DNA of 64,000 nt from SIG607 sp045614505 (GCA_045614505.1 JAZLDA010000086.1:1-64000); one strand, 5' to 3'. Counted from the first letter of the stretch, positions 27,161 through 35,889 are shown. Numbers and translations are program-made. Notes: generated from the letters alone by a model not told the origin.

Positions 27161-28081
27161 TTACTTAGATTTGAATTTGTGAGCCGTTATGCAAAACAGC
27201 AGTGGCAAATTCACGTTACTCTGCAAAGCCGCTTCGGCCTGCTTGCAGGCGTTATACATTCTAAAATCCTTTTTTGTGCTTTTTGGAGTGAGAGCCGCAG
27301 TCTTAATGCGGTTAAGGAGCAAAAAGGAAAGCTGAGCAAAAAACTCCGATGTTTTGACCCTGTCCTTCTCAAGAGGCGCGGTAATGGCAATAAGCTCATA
27401 AAGTGTACCGTTATCTGCCGCGTCAAGGTAATCCGCCGCCATTTGGTAGGTACCGCTTTTTTTACTGCTCAGCGCCGCAACGGCTCTGCCCAAGCGATTG
27501 GAATTCACTTTTAAAAGCTCTACCGCTTCGGCCTTGCTGATACCGTGCTCTGAGGAGATATACTCCGCGGCTTCGTTTATTTCGGGGTCGCATAGGGTGT
27601 AGGTAACACATCTCGATATAATAGTGGGAAGAAGGGCTGCGCGTGAGCGCACATTAAGTATAAACACCGTGTCTCCCGGCGGCTCTTCCAGAACCTTTAG
27701 TATTGCATTCTGAGACTGAGGATTCATTGTATCGGCAGACTCAATTATAAACACTTTTCTGTCACTCATCATGGGGCGGATATATGCCTCATTTTTAAGC
27801 TTTCTTATCTGCTCAACCGATATATTTTTCTTTTTATCCTCAAGAGCGGTAACAAACAAATCGGGGTGAGTACCTGCGCGCACAAGAGCACAGGCACGGC
27901 AGTTATTGCAAGGAGACTCAGACTCCTCGCAAAGAAGCGCGGCGGCAAGAAACCGCGAAAGAACTGATTTCCCGCTTGAGCTCTCCCCTTCAATTATCAC
28001 AGCGTGAGGAAATCTGCCTGCACAAACAGCAAGCTCTAAGGCTCTCTTCACACCGCCGTTTCCGGCTAAAGGGAATCTCAT
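27161..28081 (-). CDS. holB: DNA polymerase III delta-prime subunit
   Basis: 306-residue clamp-loader subunit. The N-terminal AAA+ domain has HAVIIEGESSSGKSVLSRFLAAALLC (a degenerate P-loop), a zinc-binding module (CEESESPCNNCRACALVRAGTHPDL), SVEQIRKLKNEAYIRPMMSDRKVFIIESADTMNPQSQNAILKVLEEPP and a sensor-1 segment SRCVTYTL. It overlaps the trpS stop by 4 bp (ATGA) and is followed by ricT after 10 bp, so trpS-holB-ricT form an operon. Delta-prime is usually not an active ATPase. Confidence 0.93.
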   Translation of the reverse strand: MRFPLAGNGGVKRALELAVCAGRFPHAVIIEGESSSGKSVLSRFLAAALLCEESESPCNNCRACALVRAGTHPDLFVTALEDKKKNISVEQIRKLKNEAYIRPMMSDRKVFIIESADTMNPQSQNAILKVLEEPPGDTVFILNVRSRAALLPTIISRCVTYTLCDPEINEAAEYISSEHGISKAEAVELLKVNSNRLGRAVAALSSKKSGTYQMAADYLDAADNGTLYELIAITAPLEKDRVKTSEFFAQLSFLLLNRIKTAALTPKSTKKDFRMYNACKQAEAALQSNVNLPLLFCITAHKFKSK

Positions 28082-29085
28082 AGTACGAAACCGACCTTTT
28101 TCATAACCTTGCTCATGATTTTTCTTGAAGCGTAATAAGCCTTTTCAGCACCCATTTTAGCAAGCTCTTCAAGTTTCTTTTTATCGGATATATACTCATT
28201 ATAACGCTCTCTTACAGGGTCAAGACTGTCTGCGACCGCCTCGCCTACCGCAAGTTTAAACTCACCGTAGCCGCAACCGTCAAACTTCTTAACGGTTTCT
28301 TCTGCAGTGATTCCGGTGACAACGCTGTAAATATCAATAAGATTATTAATTCCGTCCTTACCCTCTGCTATACAGATACGAGCCTCGCTGTCGGTAACGG
28401 CACGCTTGAATTTCCTTAGAATATCTTCCCTTGTATCAAGGAGAGAAATAAAACCGTTGGGATTCTCGTCTGACTTGGACATCTTTTTAGTTGGGTCCTG
28501 CAGAGACATTACTCTGGCACCGCTCTTACCAATAAGAGGCTCAGGTATGGTGAAAACATTGCCGTAAAGGTTATTAAAGCGTGTAGCAATATCACGGGTA
28601 ATTTCAAGATGCTGCTTCTGGTCGTGACCAACGGGAACAAAGTCAGGCTGATAAAGAAGAATATCGGCAGCCATAAGAGCGGGGTAAGCAAAAAGGCCCG
28701 CATTGATATTGTCGGCGTGACGAGCGGATTTGTCTTTAAACTGAGTCATACGGGATAGCTCCCCAAACTGAGTGTAGCAGGAAAGTATCCACGCAAGCTG
28801 GCTGTGTGCGGGCACATGAGACTGAATGAAAAGAGTGCTCTTTTCAGGGTCAAGTCCAAGAGCCAAAAACAATGCAAACATAGAATATATCTGAGCACGA
28901 AGTTTTGCAGGCTCCTGCCTTACGGTAATGGCGTGAAGGTCGGCAACCGCAAAGGTGCAGTCGTACTCTTCCTGCATATTAACCCAGTTTTTCAGCGCGC
29001 CGAGATAGTTTCCCAAGGTAGGAATTCCGCTGGGCTGAATACAACTGAGTACTTTTTTCTTAGTATCTAAAGTTACTTCACTCAT
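28078..29085 (-). CDS. trpS: Tryptophan--tRNA ligase
   Basis: 335-residue class Ic aminoacyl-tRNA synthetase charging tRNA-Trp. The HIGH-like motif is PSGIPTLGNYLGAL (about 18-31) and the KMSKS motif is KKMSKSDENPNGF (about 195-207); GHDQKQHLEITRDIATRFN is also typical. The 5' leader is short (about 70 bp to the next gene), leaving no room for a T-box. It leads the trpS-holB-ricT operon and overlaps holB by 4 bp. Confidence 0.97.
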   Translation of the reverse strand: MSEVTLDTKKKVLSCIQPSGIPTLGNYLGALKNWVNMQEEYDCTFAVADLHAITVRQEPAKLRAQIYSMFALFLALGLDPEKSTLFIQSHVPAHSQLAWILSCYTQFGELSRMTQFKDKSARHADNINAGLFAYPALMAADILLYQPDFVPVGHDQKQHLEITRDIATRFNNLYGNVFTIPEPLIGKSGARVMSLQDPTKKMSKSDENPNGFISLLDTREDILRKFKRAVTDSEARICIAEGKDGINNLIDIYSVVTGITAEETVKKFDGCGYGEFKLAVGEAVADSLDPVRERYNEYISDKKKLEELAKMGAEKAYYASRKIMSKVMKKVGFVL

Positions 29086-29157
29086 AACTTTTACTCCTTA
29101 ACAAAACATATGTAATAATTTTACCATAAAACACACCTGGAAACAAGAGCAAATATT

Positions 29158-30078
29158 TTACTTATTCCTTAAAGTAAAAATAATATCTCCTATCCGCTCT
29201 TTAAGGGAATAATAACGGGCGTATTCAATACTTGTAAAAAACAGTTTGATAGTTTTAAACAGACTTTTGTCACAAAGGGCAGTAACTCGGTTTTGCTGCA
29301 TAGCAAGAAGTCTCGTAAAATCTGCATATCTGCAAAGGGTCTCTGCCGCACTGAGTTTTTCTTTTGCTACTTCTGTTCTTCCCTTTGGAGCAGAATCCAG
29401 CCCTAAAGTATTAGAAGAATGTATACGATAACCGCTGAGTTTCCGGTTTAAAAAATACAGTCCGTCTTTAGAAGCGGCAACTAAATTAAGCTCCCAATCG
29501 TGAGGTAAAACTGAATTACTGTTTCGGCAAAAGCTGTCTTTCAGTTCTTTTCTTATTACAGTGGTGCAACCGGGAGAAATGTTGCTGTGCATAACGGCTT
29601 TAAGGCTTATGGGGGCAAGGCAATTTTCATTTATTTTTCCATAAACGAGTCCGTGATTTGATGTGTTTTCCGCGCTCTCGTCCGAAAGATGTTCACCTGC
29701 TTCATCAACAAAATCAAAGGAAGAAGACAGAGAGAGAATCTGCGGATTTTCCTCCATAATACGGCTCATTATCTCGGTTTTGTTTTTATACCATGTATCA
29801 TCCTGGTCGCAAAGAAAAATAATGTCTCCGTCGGTTTTGGAAATGGCTGATAAAAAATTCTTTTTAAAACCCATATTTTCGGTATTTCTATGAAGTTTCC
29901 AGCCAAAAAGGGAGTGCTTTTCTATATATTCATCTACAAAATCAGCAGTGCCGTCACTTGAAGCGTCATCACAGATAATAACTTCATCAGGCAGTCTGAA
30001 CTGAAGACGGAGAGAGTCAAGCTGTTCTTCAATATAGCTCATTCCGTTGTAGGTAGCCATCGCCACAGATATTTTCAT
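29158..30078 (-). CDS. Glycosyltransferase family 2
   Basis: 306-residue GT-A fold enzyme. It begins MKISVAMATYNGMSYIEEQLDSLRLQ, continues EVIICDDASSDGTADFVDEY (nucleotide-binding Asp pair) and FLCDQDDTWYKNKTEIM (DxD-type metal site in a CDQDD context). The C-terminal helices read LSGYRIHSSNTLG, as in rhamnosyl- and related cell-surface transferases. Donor and acceptor are unknown. ATG 30078 is chosen because GGGAAG precedes it and the family motif begins right there. No other polysaccharide gene is adjacent. Confidence 0.88.
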   Translation of the reverse strand: MKISVAMATYNGMSYIEEQLDSLRLQFRLPDEVIICDDASSDGTADFVDEYIEKHSLFGWKLHRNTENMGFKKNFLSAISKTDGDIIFLCDQDDTWYKNKTEIMSRIMEENPQILSLSSSFDFVDEAGEHLSDESAENTSNHGLVYGKINENCLAPISLKAVMHSNISPGCTTVIRKELKDSFCRNSNSVLPHDWELNLVAASKDGLYFLNRKLSGYRIHSSNTLGLDSAPKGRTEVAKEKLSAAETLCRYADFTRLLAMQQNRVTALCDKSLFKTIKLFFTSIEYARYYSLKERIGDIIFTLRNK

Positions 30079-30189
30079 ACTTTCACTTCCCTTGCTTTTC
30101 CATTTCATTTTATCACAATTTTTAAAAAATCTCAATACATATATAAAGAGTCCAAATTAAAATACAGTTAAATTATAGATATAAATAAT

Positions 30190-30240
30190 GCCTGCTGTAT
30201 CCGAAATTAACATCTTGAAGATTTTTCGGACAAAGCAGGC
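30190..30240. other. Interrupted inverted repeat between mgtC and the glycosyltransferase gene
   Basis: Two 7-bp arms on each side: GCCTGCT (30190-30196) pairs with AGCAGGC (30234-30240), and TCCGAAA (30200-30206) with TTTCGGA (30224-30230), separated by a symmetric 3x3 internal loop. The apical part contains ATCTT/AAGAT. There is no clean T run on the minus strand, so it is either a weak mgtC terminator or a structured RNA or protein site. The 155-bp gap otherwise shows only AT-rich sequence. Confidence 0.5.
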
Positions 30241-30290
30241 TTCTTTCAAATCAGTAAATTTACACTGTACCTAAACTTTTTATCACCCTT

Positions 30291-30941
30291 TTATTGAAGT
30301 TTTTCAATTTTTTTAATACTTACATCACTAAGCAATGAAGATATTATCAGGTCTGCAGTATTTTCGTCGGTATCAGCTACACTGACAACAACACTACCGT
30401 CGGATTCTCTTATCATAGATGTTACATGAAATGCACTTTCAGTAATATATTTATAGGCATTACCGAAATCCTGTGGCTCTTGGGGAGAGATTCTGATTCT
30501 GCAAACTTTTTTACTTCCTCTTTTTTGAAGAAAAGCAGCAACAGGTCTCAGTGCAAGCATTGCGGCAATTATAAGCAATGCCATACTGATACCAATGAAG
30601 TAATATCCGGCCCCTATTGCGAGCCCGAGACAAGCTGTTGCCCATAGTCCTGCCGCAGTTGTAAGACCTCGAATACGCTTACCGTGTACAAGAATGCAAC
30701 CTGCACCCAGAAAACCGATTCCGCTTATTACCTGTGCACCGATTCTCATAATATCTCCACTATAATCATTAACCAGTGCTTCACTGACTATCATTACACA
30801 GGCACTTCCCAAACACACAAGAATATGGGTCCTGAGGCCTGCATCGTGGTTTGTACCTGAACGTTCAACGCCTATAATACCACCTAAAAGCACCGCAAGA
30901 GCAAATCTTATAAGTATTTCAAAATAATTTTCCGGAATCAT
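30291..30941 (-). CDS. MgtC/SapB family membrane protein
   Basis: 216 residues with about five N-terminal TM helices in the MgtC/SapB domain: IRFALAVLLGGIIGVERSGTNHDAGLRTHILVCLGSACVMIVSEAL, then GIGFLGAGCILVHGKRIRGLTTAAGLWATACLGLAIGAGYY, followed by a small ACT-like cytoplasmic domain. Family members help growth at low Mg2+ and modulate F-type ATPase in some pathogens; the role here is unknown. It follows glpP by 15 bp on the same strand and is probably cotranscribed with it. Confidence 0.9.
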   Translation of the reverse strand: MIPENYFEILIRFALAVLLGGIIGVERSGTNHDAGLRTHILVCLGSACVMIVSEALVNDYSGDIMRIGAQVISGIGFLGAGCILVHGKRIRGLTTAAGLWATACLGLAIGAGYYFIGISMALLIIAAMLALRPVAAFLQKRGSKKVCRIRISPQEPQDFGNAYKYITESAFHVTSMIRESDGSVVVSVADTDENTADLIISSLLSDVSIKKIEKLQ

Positions 30942-30956
30942 AATCCACCAACCAAA

Positions 30957-31517
30957 TTAAAGATACCAAAGTTCTTTTTTACCTGTAGATACAGCCGATG
31001 CACCGCAGGAAAGAGCCTCGGTTATTTCAGCCTTACTTTCAATAAGTCCGCCTGCAATTACGGGGATACCGCGGGAAGCAAAACGAGAGATTACCTTGCC
31101 GATAACCCCGGGAATTATTTCAACAAAATCAGGTGAAGAAACGCTCAACATTTCTTCAATACTTTCAATTCCTTGAGAGTCCAGTGCAAAAAAGCGTTGA
31201 ACAGTAATAAGCCCCATATCCTTTGCCTGACGGATAAGCTTTCCTCTGGTGCTTACTATTCCATCAACACCTGCTTTTTTTAAATACTGTATGCCGGTTT
31301 TATCACTTGCTATACCTTCCGCCAAGTCAATGTGTACTAAAATATATTTACCCTTTTCGTGAACTCTTTTTATTTCTTCAGCAATGGTCAGTAAATTTGC
31401 CTTCATATGGCAAAGTGTTTCAGCAGGAGAAACAAGTGCCGCTTCAAGCTCGTCAGCATGAATAGTAGCAATAAGTGGAAAACGGTCAAGAGAATCTTTA
31501 AACTGATTTAAAGTCAT
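30957..31517 (-). CDS. glpP: Glycerol-3-phosphate responsive antiterminator
   Basis: 186-residue TIM-barrel-like RNA-binding regulator. In Bacillus, GlpP with glycerol-3-phosphate prevents termination in glpFK/glpD leaders. Visible are LIATIHADELEAALVSPAETLCHMKANLLTI, ILVHIDLAEGIASDKTGIQYLKKAGVDGIVSTRG, VEIIPGVIGKVI and PVIAGGLIESKAEITEALSCGASAVSTGKKELW. ATG 31517 follows AGGGTGAT; the GTG inside that SD is in frame but unlikely as start. No glycerol gene is in the window, so its target lies elsewhere. It shares a transcript with mgtC. Confidence 0.9.
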   Translation of the reverse strand: MTLNQFKDSLDRFPLIATIHADELEAALVSPAETLCHMKANLLTIAEEIKRVHEKGKYILVHIDLAEGIASDKTGIQYLKKAGVDGIVSTRGKLIRQAKDMGLITVQRFFALDSQGIESIEEMLSVSSPDFVEIIPGVIGKVISRFASRGIPVIAGGLIESKAEITEALSCGASAVSTGKKELWYL

Positions 31518-31539
31518 AAAAATCACCCTAAAAAGATAT

Positions 31540-31587
31540 TAAAATAAAAAAGGCGCAAAAACCACAGCTAACTGTAGCTTTTGCGTC
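31540..31587 (-). terminator. Terminator of mscL
   Basis: 16-nt arms 31552-31567 and 31572-31587 with a few wobble or mismatched pairs; on the minus strand the stem is followed by TTTTTTATTTT. It lies between mscL and glpP. Confidence 0.85.
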
Positions 31588-31645
31588 TCCGTTACTCATT
31601 CAGCAAAATTATTTTAACATATTCACATTTCTTTGTCAACACTTC

Positions 31646-32107
31646 TTAAACGGCTTTTTTATCGGATTTTAGGGCATCGCGGATTTCTTTAAGAAGAGAT
31701 ACTTCGTCCTCAACAGGTGCGGCAGGCTCTTCTACTGCTTCTTCCTCTTTCTTATGACGGAGCGCGTCAAGTTTCTTCTGCGCATTCATCATAATACGAA
31801 GCACTACGAAAATACAGAAAGCAATAATTATAAAGTCAACTATAGCCTGAAGGAAAATACCGTATTCAACGGCAACGCCGGGGTCAACAACCTCGCCTGC
31901 GGCATTGAGACTCTCAGGCTTTATTACCCATTTTAATGCCTCAAGACTGTTTTTACCTGTGAGAAGAACAATAAAGGGAGTGATGATATTGTTAACAAGT
32001 GCATTGATTATTTCTTTGAAAGCGGCACCGATAACAACACCGACAGCCATATCAAGAACGTTGCCCTTCATAGCAAATTCTTTGAAATCGTGGAAAAACT
32101 TTTTCAT
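31646..32107 (-). CDS. mscL: Large-conductance mechanosensitive channel
   Basis: 153-residue pentameric channel that opens under membrane tension and protects against osmotic downshift. The N-terminus MKKFFHDFKEFAMKGNVLDMAVGVVIGAAFKEIINALVNNIITPFI is the conserved S1/TM1 segment. TM2 reads FLQAIVDFIIIAFCIFVVLRIMM, and a charged C-terminal helix (VSLLKEIRDALK) follows an acidic linker. ATG 32107 is chosen by SD AAGGAG and by the family start. Single gene with its own terminator. Confidence 0.96.
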   Translation of the reverse strand: MKKFFHDFKEFAMKGNVLDMAVGVVIGAAFKEIINALVNNIITPFIVLLTGKNSLEALKWVIKPESLNAAGEVVDPGVAVEYGIFLQAIVDFIIIAFCIFVVLRIMMNAQKKLDALRHKKEEEAVEEPAAPVEDEVSLLKEIRDALKSDKKAV

Positions 32108-32212
32108 AACTTTTCGCTCCTTAATCAAATTATTTTTGATTTTCTGTCGAATATTGTAACACAATATAATTTAAAAATCAATAAAAAGCTGAAGAAACGA
32201 AACGCTTATTTA

Positions 32213-33382
32213 CTATACATTTCCGAAAGAAGAAGTGTTATCCTCAAATACTTCCTCTGTTTCTTTTTTGCCCACAGAATTTTTAACTCTCTTCATAAGT
32301 TCTTCTTTATAAAGGTCGGCATCAATAGGAAGTTTAACCTCTTTGCCAAGAAAATCAGACAGATGCATTGCATTGGAAAGAGTAAGTCCGTTTATACCTT
32401 CACTTCCATCTGCAACAAGCTCTCCCTTGCCGAGAATCTTATCAGCAAAAGCATTCATAACGCCTGTGTGGGAGGTTTCTTTTACTTCAATATCAATATC
32501 TATCTCTTTAGTAGGTATAGAAGCAAAGGGTCTCTGATTAATAGCAGAAAACTCCTGTTCAGTCATTTCAAATTCCCAAACCCGCAATTTTCCGTTTTCA
32601 ACAACAAGCTTTGCTTTATCCATCTGTACCTCAAAACGGTTGGTTCCGCAACCATCACCTGTAGTAGTTATGAAAGCACCTGTTGCACCGTTTTCATATT
32701 CAACAAAAGCAGTAACGTCATCTTCAACCTCGATGTTGTGCCATTTGCCGTATTTAAGTTTTGCAAGCACCTTAACAGGCATACCGCAAATCCACTGCCA
32801 AAGGTCTAACTGATGGGGGCACTGATTAAGGAGTACACCGCCGCCTTCACCTGCCCAGGTAGCACGCCAATCACCAGAATCATAATAAGCCTGCGAACGA
32901 TACCAATTGGTAATGAGCCAGTTTGTTCGTCTGATTTGACCGTATTTACCCGATTTGACAAGCTCCCGCATTTTTTGGTAAAGGCTGTTTGTTCTCTGAT
33001 TAAACATCATACCGAAAACAACCTCAGGATGCTTTTTAGCTTCCTCGTTCATTTCCTCAACCTGCTTTGTATAAACACCTGCAGGTTTTTCTACCATAAC
33101 ATGAATTCCGCGTTTCATACACTCTATTGCAAGAGTAGTATGGTCATAGTGAGGTACTGCTATAAGGCAAGCATTGATTTTTCCACTTTCAAGCATTTCT
33201 ATTGCATTGTTATAATAAGAAACAGAATCACCGAATTTTTCCTTTGCCGCCTCGATTCGCGCCTCTTTTATATCGGCAATTGCTGTAAGAATAATGTCAG
33301 GACATTTCTCACTGCTTACATTGTTGCCATGGGTAGTACCCATATTACCGTAACCAATTATACCGAGTCTTACTTTATCCAT
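32213..33382 (-). CDS. Gfo/Idh/MocA family oxidoreductase
   Basis: 389-residue NAD(P)-dependent sugar dehydrogenase-like protein. The Rossmann motif is LGIIGYGNMGTTHG (about 6-19), with HVMVEKPAGVYTKQ carrying the catalytic Lys (EKP) and GGGVLLNQCPHQLDLWQWICG matching the conserved GGxxxDxxxHxxD-like region. The substrate is unknown. It ends a three-gene group with two TIM-barrel isomerase-like genes (gap 24 bp), transcribed divergently from an AraC regulator, which points to catabolism of a sugar, polyol or glycoside. Confidence 0.88.
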   Translation of the reverse strand: MDKVRLGIIGYGNMGTTHGNNVSSEKCPDIILTAIADIKEARIEAAKEKFGDSVSYYNNAIEMLESGKINACLIAVPHYDHTTLAIECMKRGIHVMVEKPAGVYTKQVEEMNEEAKKHPEVVFGMMFNQRTNSLYQKMRELVKSGKYGQIRRTNWLITNWYRSQAYYDSGDWRATWAGEGGGVLLNQCPHQLDLWQWICGMPVKVLAKLKYGKWHNIEVEDDVTAFVEYENGATGAFITTTGDGCGTNRFEVQMDKAKLVVENGKLRVWEFEMTEQEFSAINQRPFASIPTKEIDIDIEVKETSHTGVMNAFADKILGKGELVADGSEGINGLTLSNAMHLSDFLGKEVKLPIDADLYKEELMKRVKNSVGKKETEEVFEDNTSSFGNV

Positions 33383-33406
33383 AATTAATACTCCTTGTCT
33401 GTGGTT

Positions 33407-34156
33407 TTATTTAAAGCCTAAGGTTTTTAGATTATTATAGCTTCTCAGAAGACAATCAAAGGGGTCTTCACCGTAGCAATCATCCTGCTCAACCAGCAAA
33501 AACTCAGTTCCTGCCTTTTGCGCTGCGGCGAAAACTCTGTCAAAATTAATGTTTCCCTCACCCACAACCGCCATTTTACGGTCAAAGGTATGATCTTTAA
33601 GGTGAATGCAGGGAACTCTGCCTGAAAGCTTTTCAATCCACTGAGCAGGGTCTCCGCCTGCTGTCTGTACCCAATATGTATCAATGGTAAAACCCATAAC
33701 ATCGGCGGGCATCATTTCTGCATAATGCTCTATAATTGTCTTGCCGTTGTAGCGGGCAAATTCCTGGTCATGATTATGATACATAAAGTACTTTCCGCTT
33801 TCCTTAAAAACCTTAGCGGAAGATAAGTATTTTTCGGCAAGTAAATCGGGAGTCTCGCCTTTTTCAATATTAATAACGAAATACCCAAGTCCAATACAAT
33901 CGCAACCGAATATACTGTGCTCGGCGGCAACCTTTTCGGGCTGTTCCATAATCTTAGCATAAGAGGGATGTGTTAATACACAGGAAAGACCGTTTTTACT
34001 GAGTTCTTCCTTCATCCACTCTGCTTCATATTCACAGGTGCCTGAAATTTGAACATACTCATATCCCATGTCTGAAACCTTTTTTAAGGTTTCGCTGATC
34101 CCCTCTGTTGTTTTGCAAAAATTTCTTACTGTATAAAGCTGTGCACCTATTCTCAT
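33407..34156 (-). CDS. Sugar phosphate isomerase/epimerase-like TIM barrel protein (1)
   Basis: 249 residues of the xylose-isomerase-like TIM barrel (AP endonuclease 2) superfamily, starting MRIGAQLYTVRNFCKTTEGISETLKKVSDMGYEYVQISG. Metal-binding candidates are in YFMYHNHDQEF, GFTIDTYWVQTAGGDP, CIHLKDHTFD and LLVEQDDCYGEDP. Family members isomerise, epimerise or dehydrate sugars and keto-sugars; the actual reaction is unknown. It overlaps the upstream gene by 4 bp (ATGA). Confidence 0.82.
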   Translation of the reverse strand: MRIGAQLYTVRNFCKTTEGISETLKKVSDMGYEYVQISGTCEYEAEWMKEELSKNGLSCVLTHPSYAKIMEQPEKVAAEHSIFGCDCIGLGYFVINIEKGETPDLLAEKYLSSAKVFKESGKYFMYHNHDQEFARYNGKTIIEHYAEMMPADVMGFTIDTYWVQTAGGDPAQWIEKLSGRVPCIHLKDHTFDRKMAVVGEGNINFDRVFAAAQKAGTEFLLVEQDDCYGEDPFDCLLRSYNNLKTLGFK

Positions 34157-34986
34157 AAAATCCCCCTCAATGCATTGCAGGCGACATCAAACGCTTCATC
34201 GCCGCTTCCGTATGACCTCATACCAACCTGAATTTTTTCTCCTGTCTGCTCAAGGTTTTCAAGACCCTCAAACACCTTTAAGTGAGGCTCAAGAGTAATG
34301 GAATTTCCGCCCATAGCGGCATACTCCTTGAGAATTACGGGAATATTACCTGCGCCCTCACCTGCGGGAACTACATTACCGTCGCTCAGCGCGTCCTTAA
34401 TATGGAGATAGTAAACATATTCCTTAAGCATTTCCCATGCTTTAAGGGTATCCTGCCCCGACTGAATGAAGTTAGCAGGGTCAAATACACCTTTGAGTTC
34501 AGGCAGTGCTTTAAAAAGTTCAAGACATCTCTCAGCAACATCGCCGTAAACGCCCTTTTCATTTTCATGGCAGAGCTGTACGCCGTATTCCTTGGCTATA
34601 TCCAGCATTTTACCCAGTCTGTCAATTACCTCATCTTTAAAATCTGCAGGATTACTTTCCTTAGGATAATAGAAAGAAAACATACGGATATTTTCGGATT
34701 CCATCATATTGGCAATTTCACAGGTGCGACGAAGCTTATCTAAGTGCTCTGCGAAATCTTCTCCCACCAGTTGAATCTTACCTATAGGAGAGCCGATGCT
34801 AAAGGTAACAAGACCGTTTGCATCAAATTTCTCCTTAACTTCTTTTGCTTTTTGGTCAGTTATATCGGAAATATTGGTTCCGTCAACATTCCTTATTTCA
34901 ATTCCCGAAAGGCAATTTCTCTTCATAGCCGCTATCTGATTATCTATAACAGAACTTGCTTCATCAGCAAATGCGTAAACCTTCAT
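34153..34986 (-). CDS. Sugar phosphate isomerase/epimerase-like TIM barrel protein (2)
   Basis: 277 residues, first gene of the three-gene group. It starts MKVYAFADEASSVIDNQIAAMKRNCLSGIEIRNVDGTNISD and shows possible metal ligands in VQLCHENEKGVYG, LKGVFDPANFIQSGQD, YYLHIKDA and SITLEPHL. It is only distantly similar to the downstream paralogue by eye. ATG 34986 is chosen because AAGGAGG precedes it. The likely promoter lies at 35006-35033. Function inferred only to the level of sugar chemistry. Confidence 0.82.
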   Translation of the reverse strand: MKVYAFADEASSVIDNQIAAMKRNCLSGIEIRNVDGTNISDITDQKAKEVKEKFDANGLVTFSIGSPIGKIQLVGEDFAEHLDKLRRTCEIANMMESENIRMFSFYYPKESNPADFKDEVIDRLGKMLDIAKEYGVQLCHENEKGVYGDVAERCLELFKALPELKGVFDPANFIQSGQDTLKAWEMLKEYVYYLHIKDALSDGNVVPAGEGAGNIPVILKEYAAMGGNSITLEPHLKVFEGLENLEQTGEKIQVGMRSYGSGDEAFDVACNALRGIL

Positions 34987-35005
34987 ATCATCGCCTCCTT
35001 GACCT

Positions 35006-35033
35006 ATTATACCATTTATCATTATAAATTCAA
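35006..35033 (-). promoter_or_regulatory. Promoter of the oxidoreductase/isomerase group
   Basis: On the minus strand TTGAAT (35028-35033) and TATAAT (35006-35011) are 16 nt apart, about 20 nt before the first ATG. It is back to back with the AraC promoter. Confidence 0.65.
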
Positions 35034-35057
35034 TATGCAAAAAGCAACACAAAAACA

Positions 35058-35099
35058 TTGCAAAAACAAACATATTATGTTATACTAATTTCGGGTGAT
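35058..35099 (+). promoter_or_regulatory. AraC promoter (2) with SD at the predicted mRNA start
   Basis: TTGCAA (35058-35063), 17-nt spacer, TATACT (35081-35086). The predicted start, about 35093, coincides with the first base of the SD GGGTGAT (35093-35099). Confidence 0.65.
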
Positions 35100-35103
35100 G
35101 TCA

Positions 35104-35889
35104 ATGGATATTAAAATCACTGCAGCAAGATACAAAGACAAAAATCCAAATCAAGAAAGTTTCAAGTTGCATACACATAACAATTATGAAATTCTTTGTT
35201 TCCTTTCAGGTAACGCAGATTATTCCGTGGAGGGCAACCGATACAGACTTCTCCCCGGAGATATTATTATAATGAGAAAAAACGAATTTCATCATCTAAT
35301 ACTCAAATCAAATGCACCCTACGAAAGAGTAGTGGTGAATTTTGATATCCCCTTGAATTTATTTGATAACGAACTGCTCAATGCCTTTAATAAAAGGAAT
35401 GCGGGAGAAAAAAACCTCTATCGTCCGAATTTACTCGGTGAAAACCATCTTGTGTACTATTTACAGAAAATGGTATACGCTGATAATGACCTGCGCCGCC
35501 TTTGTTATCTCCTCCCCTTTTTAGACGAGCTCAGCAACTTTTTTGAAGCAGGCAATTTTGGAGAAGCACCATCGCGGGACCGTGCCACCGATGTTATAAA
35601 TTACATAAATAAGCATATAACCGAGGACCTTTCCCTTTCCTCCATTGCCGACCGCTTCTTTATAAGTCAGAATCACTTGAACCGAATTTTCAAGGAGTCT
35701 ACCGGCACCACCTTATGGGATTATGTCACGGTCAAAAGGCTTATAATGGCAAAAGACAAACTCAATGCGGGAGAAAAGCCTACAGAGGCGTGTACATCCA
35801 GCGGTTTTAAGGATTATGCCACATTTTACCGTTCCTACAAAAAGCACTTTGAGGTTTCGCCGAAAACAGACAAGAAAAAGAAACAATAA
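35104..35889 (+). CDS. AraC family transcriptional regulator (2)
   Basis: 261 residues. The N-terminal cupin domain has FKLHTHNNYEILCFLSGNADYSVEGNRYRLLPGDIIIMRKNEFHHLI (about 20-70), a sugar-binding fold as in AraC/RhaS. Two C-terminal HTH motifs follow: LSSIADRFFISQNHLNRIFKESTGTTLWDYV and PTEACTSSGFKDYATFYRSYKKHFEVSPK. It is divergent from the oxidoreductase/isomerase genes and is their probable regulator. ATG 35104 is chosen from SD GGGTGAT; two further in-frame starts (GTG 35095, ATG 35098) lie in the SD itself. Confidence 0.88.
   Translation: MDIKITAARYKDKNPNQESFKLHTHNNYEILCFLSGNADYSVEGNRYRLLPGDIIIMRKNEFHHLILKSNAPYERVVVNFDIPLNLFDNELLNAFNKRNAGEKNLYRPNLLGENHLVYYLQKMVYADNDLRRLCYLLPFLDELSNFFEAGNFGEAPSRDRATDVINYINKHITEDLSLSSIADRFFISQNHLNRIFKESTGTTLWDYVTVKRLIMAKDKLNAGEKPTEACTSSGFKDYATFYRSYKKHFEVSPKTDKKKKQ

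Noticed and set aside
29086..29157. T-box or tryptophan attenuator ahead of trpS
   Set aside because: The intergenic space is about 70 bp with no T-box-like sequence or leader hairpin.
32090..32809. 239-codon plus-strand frame across mscL and the oxidoreductase gene
   Set aside because: Antisense to two genes with strong family motifs; no SD and no recognisable domain.
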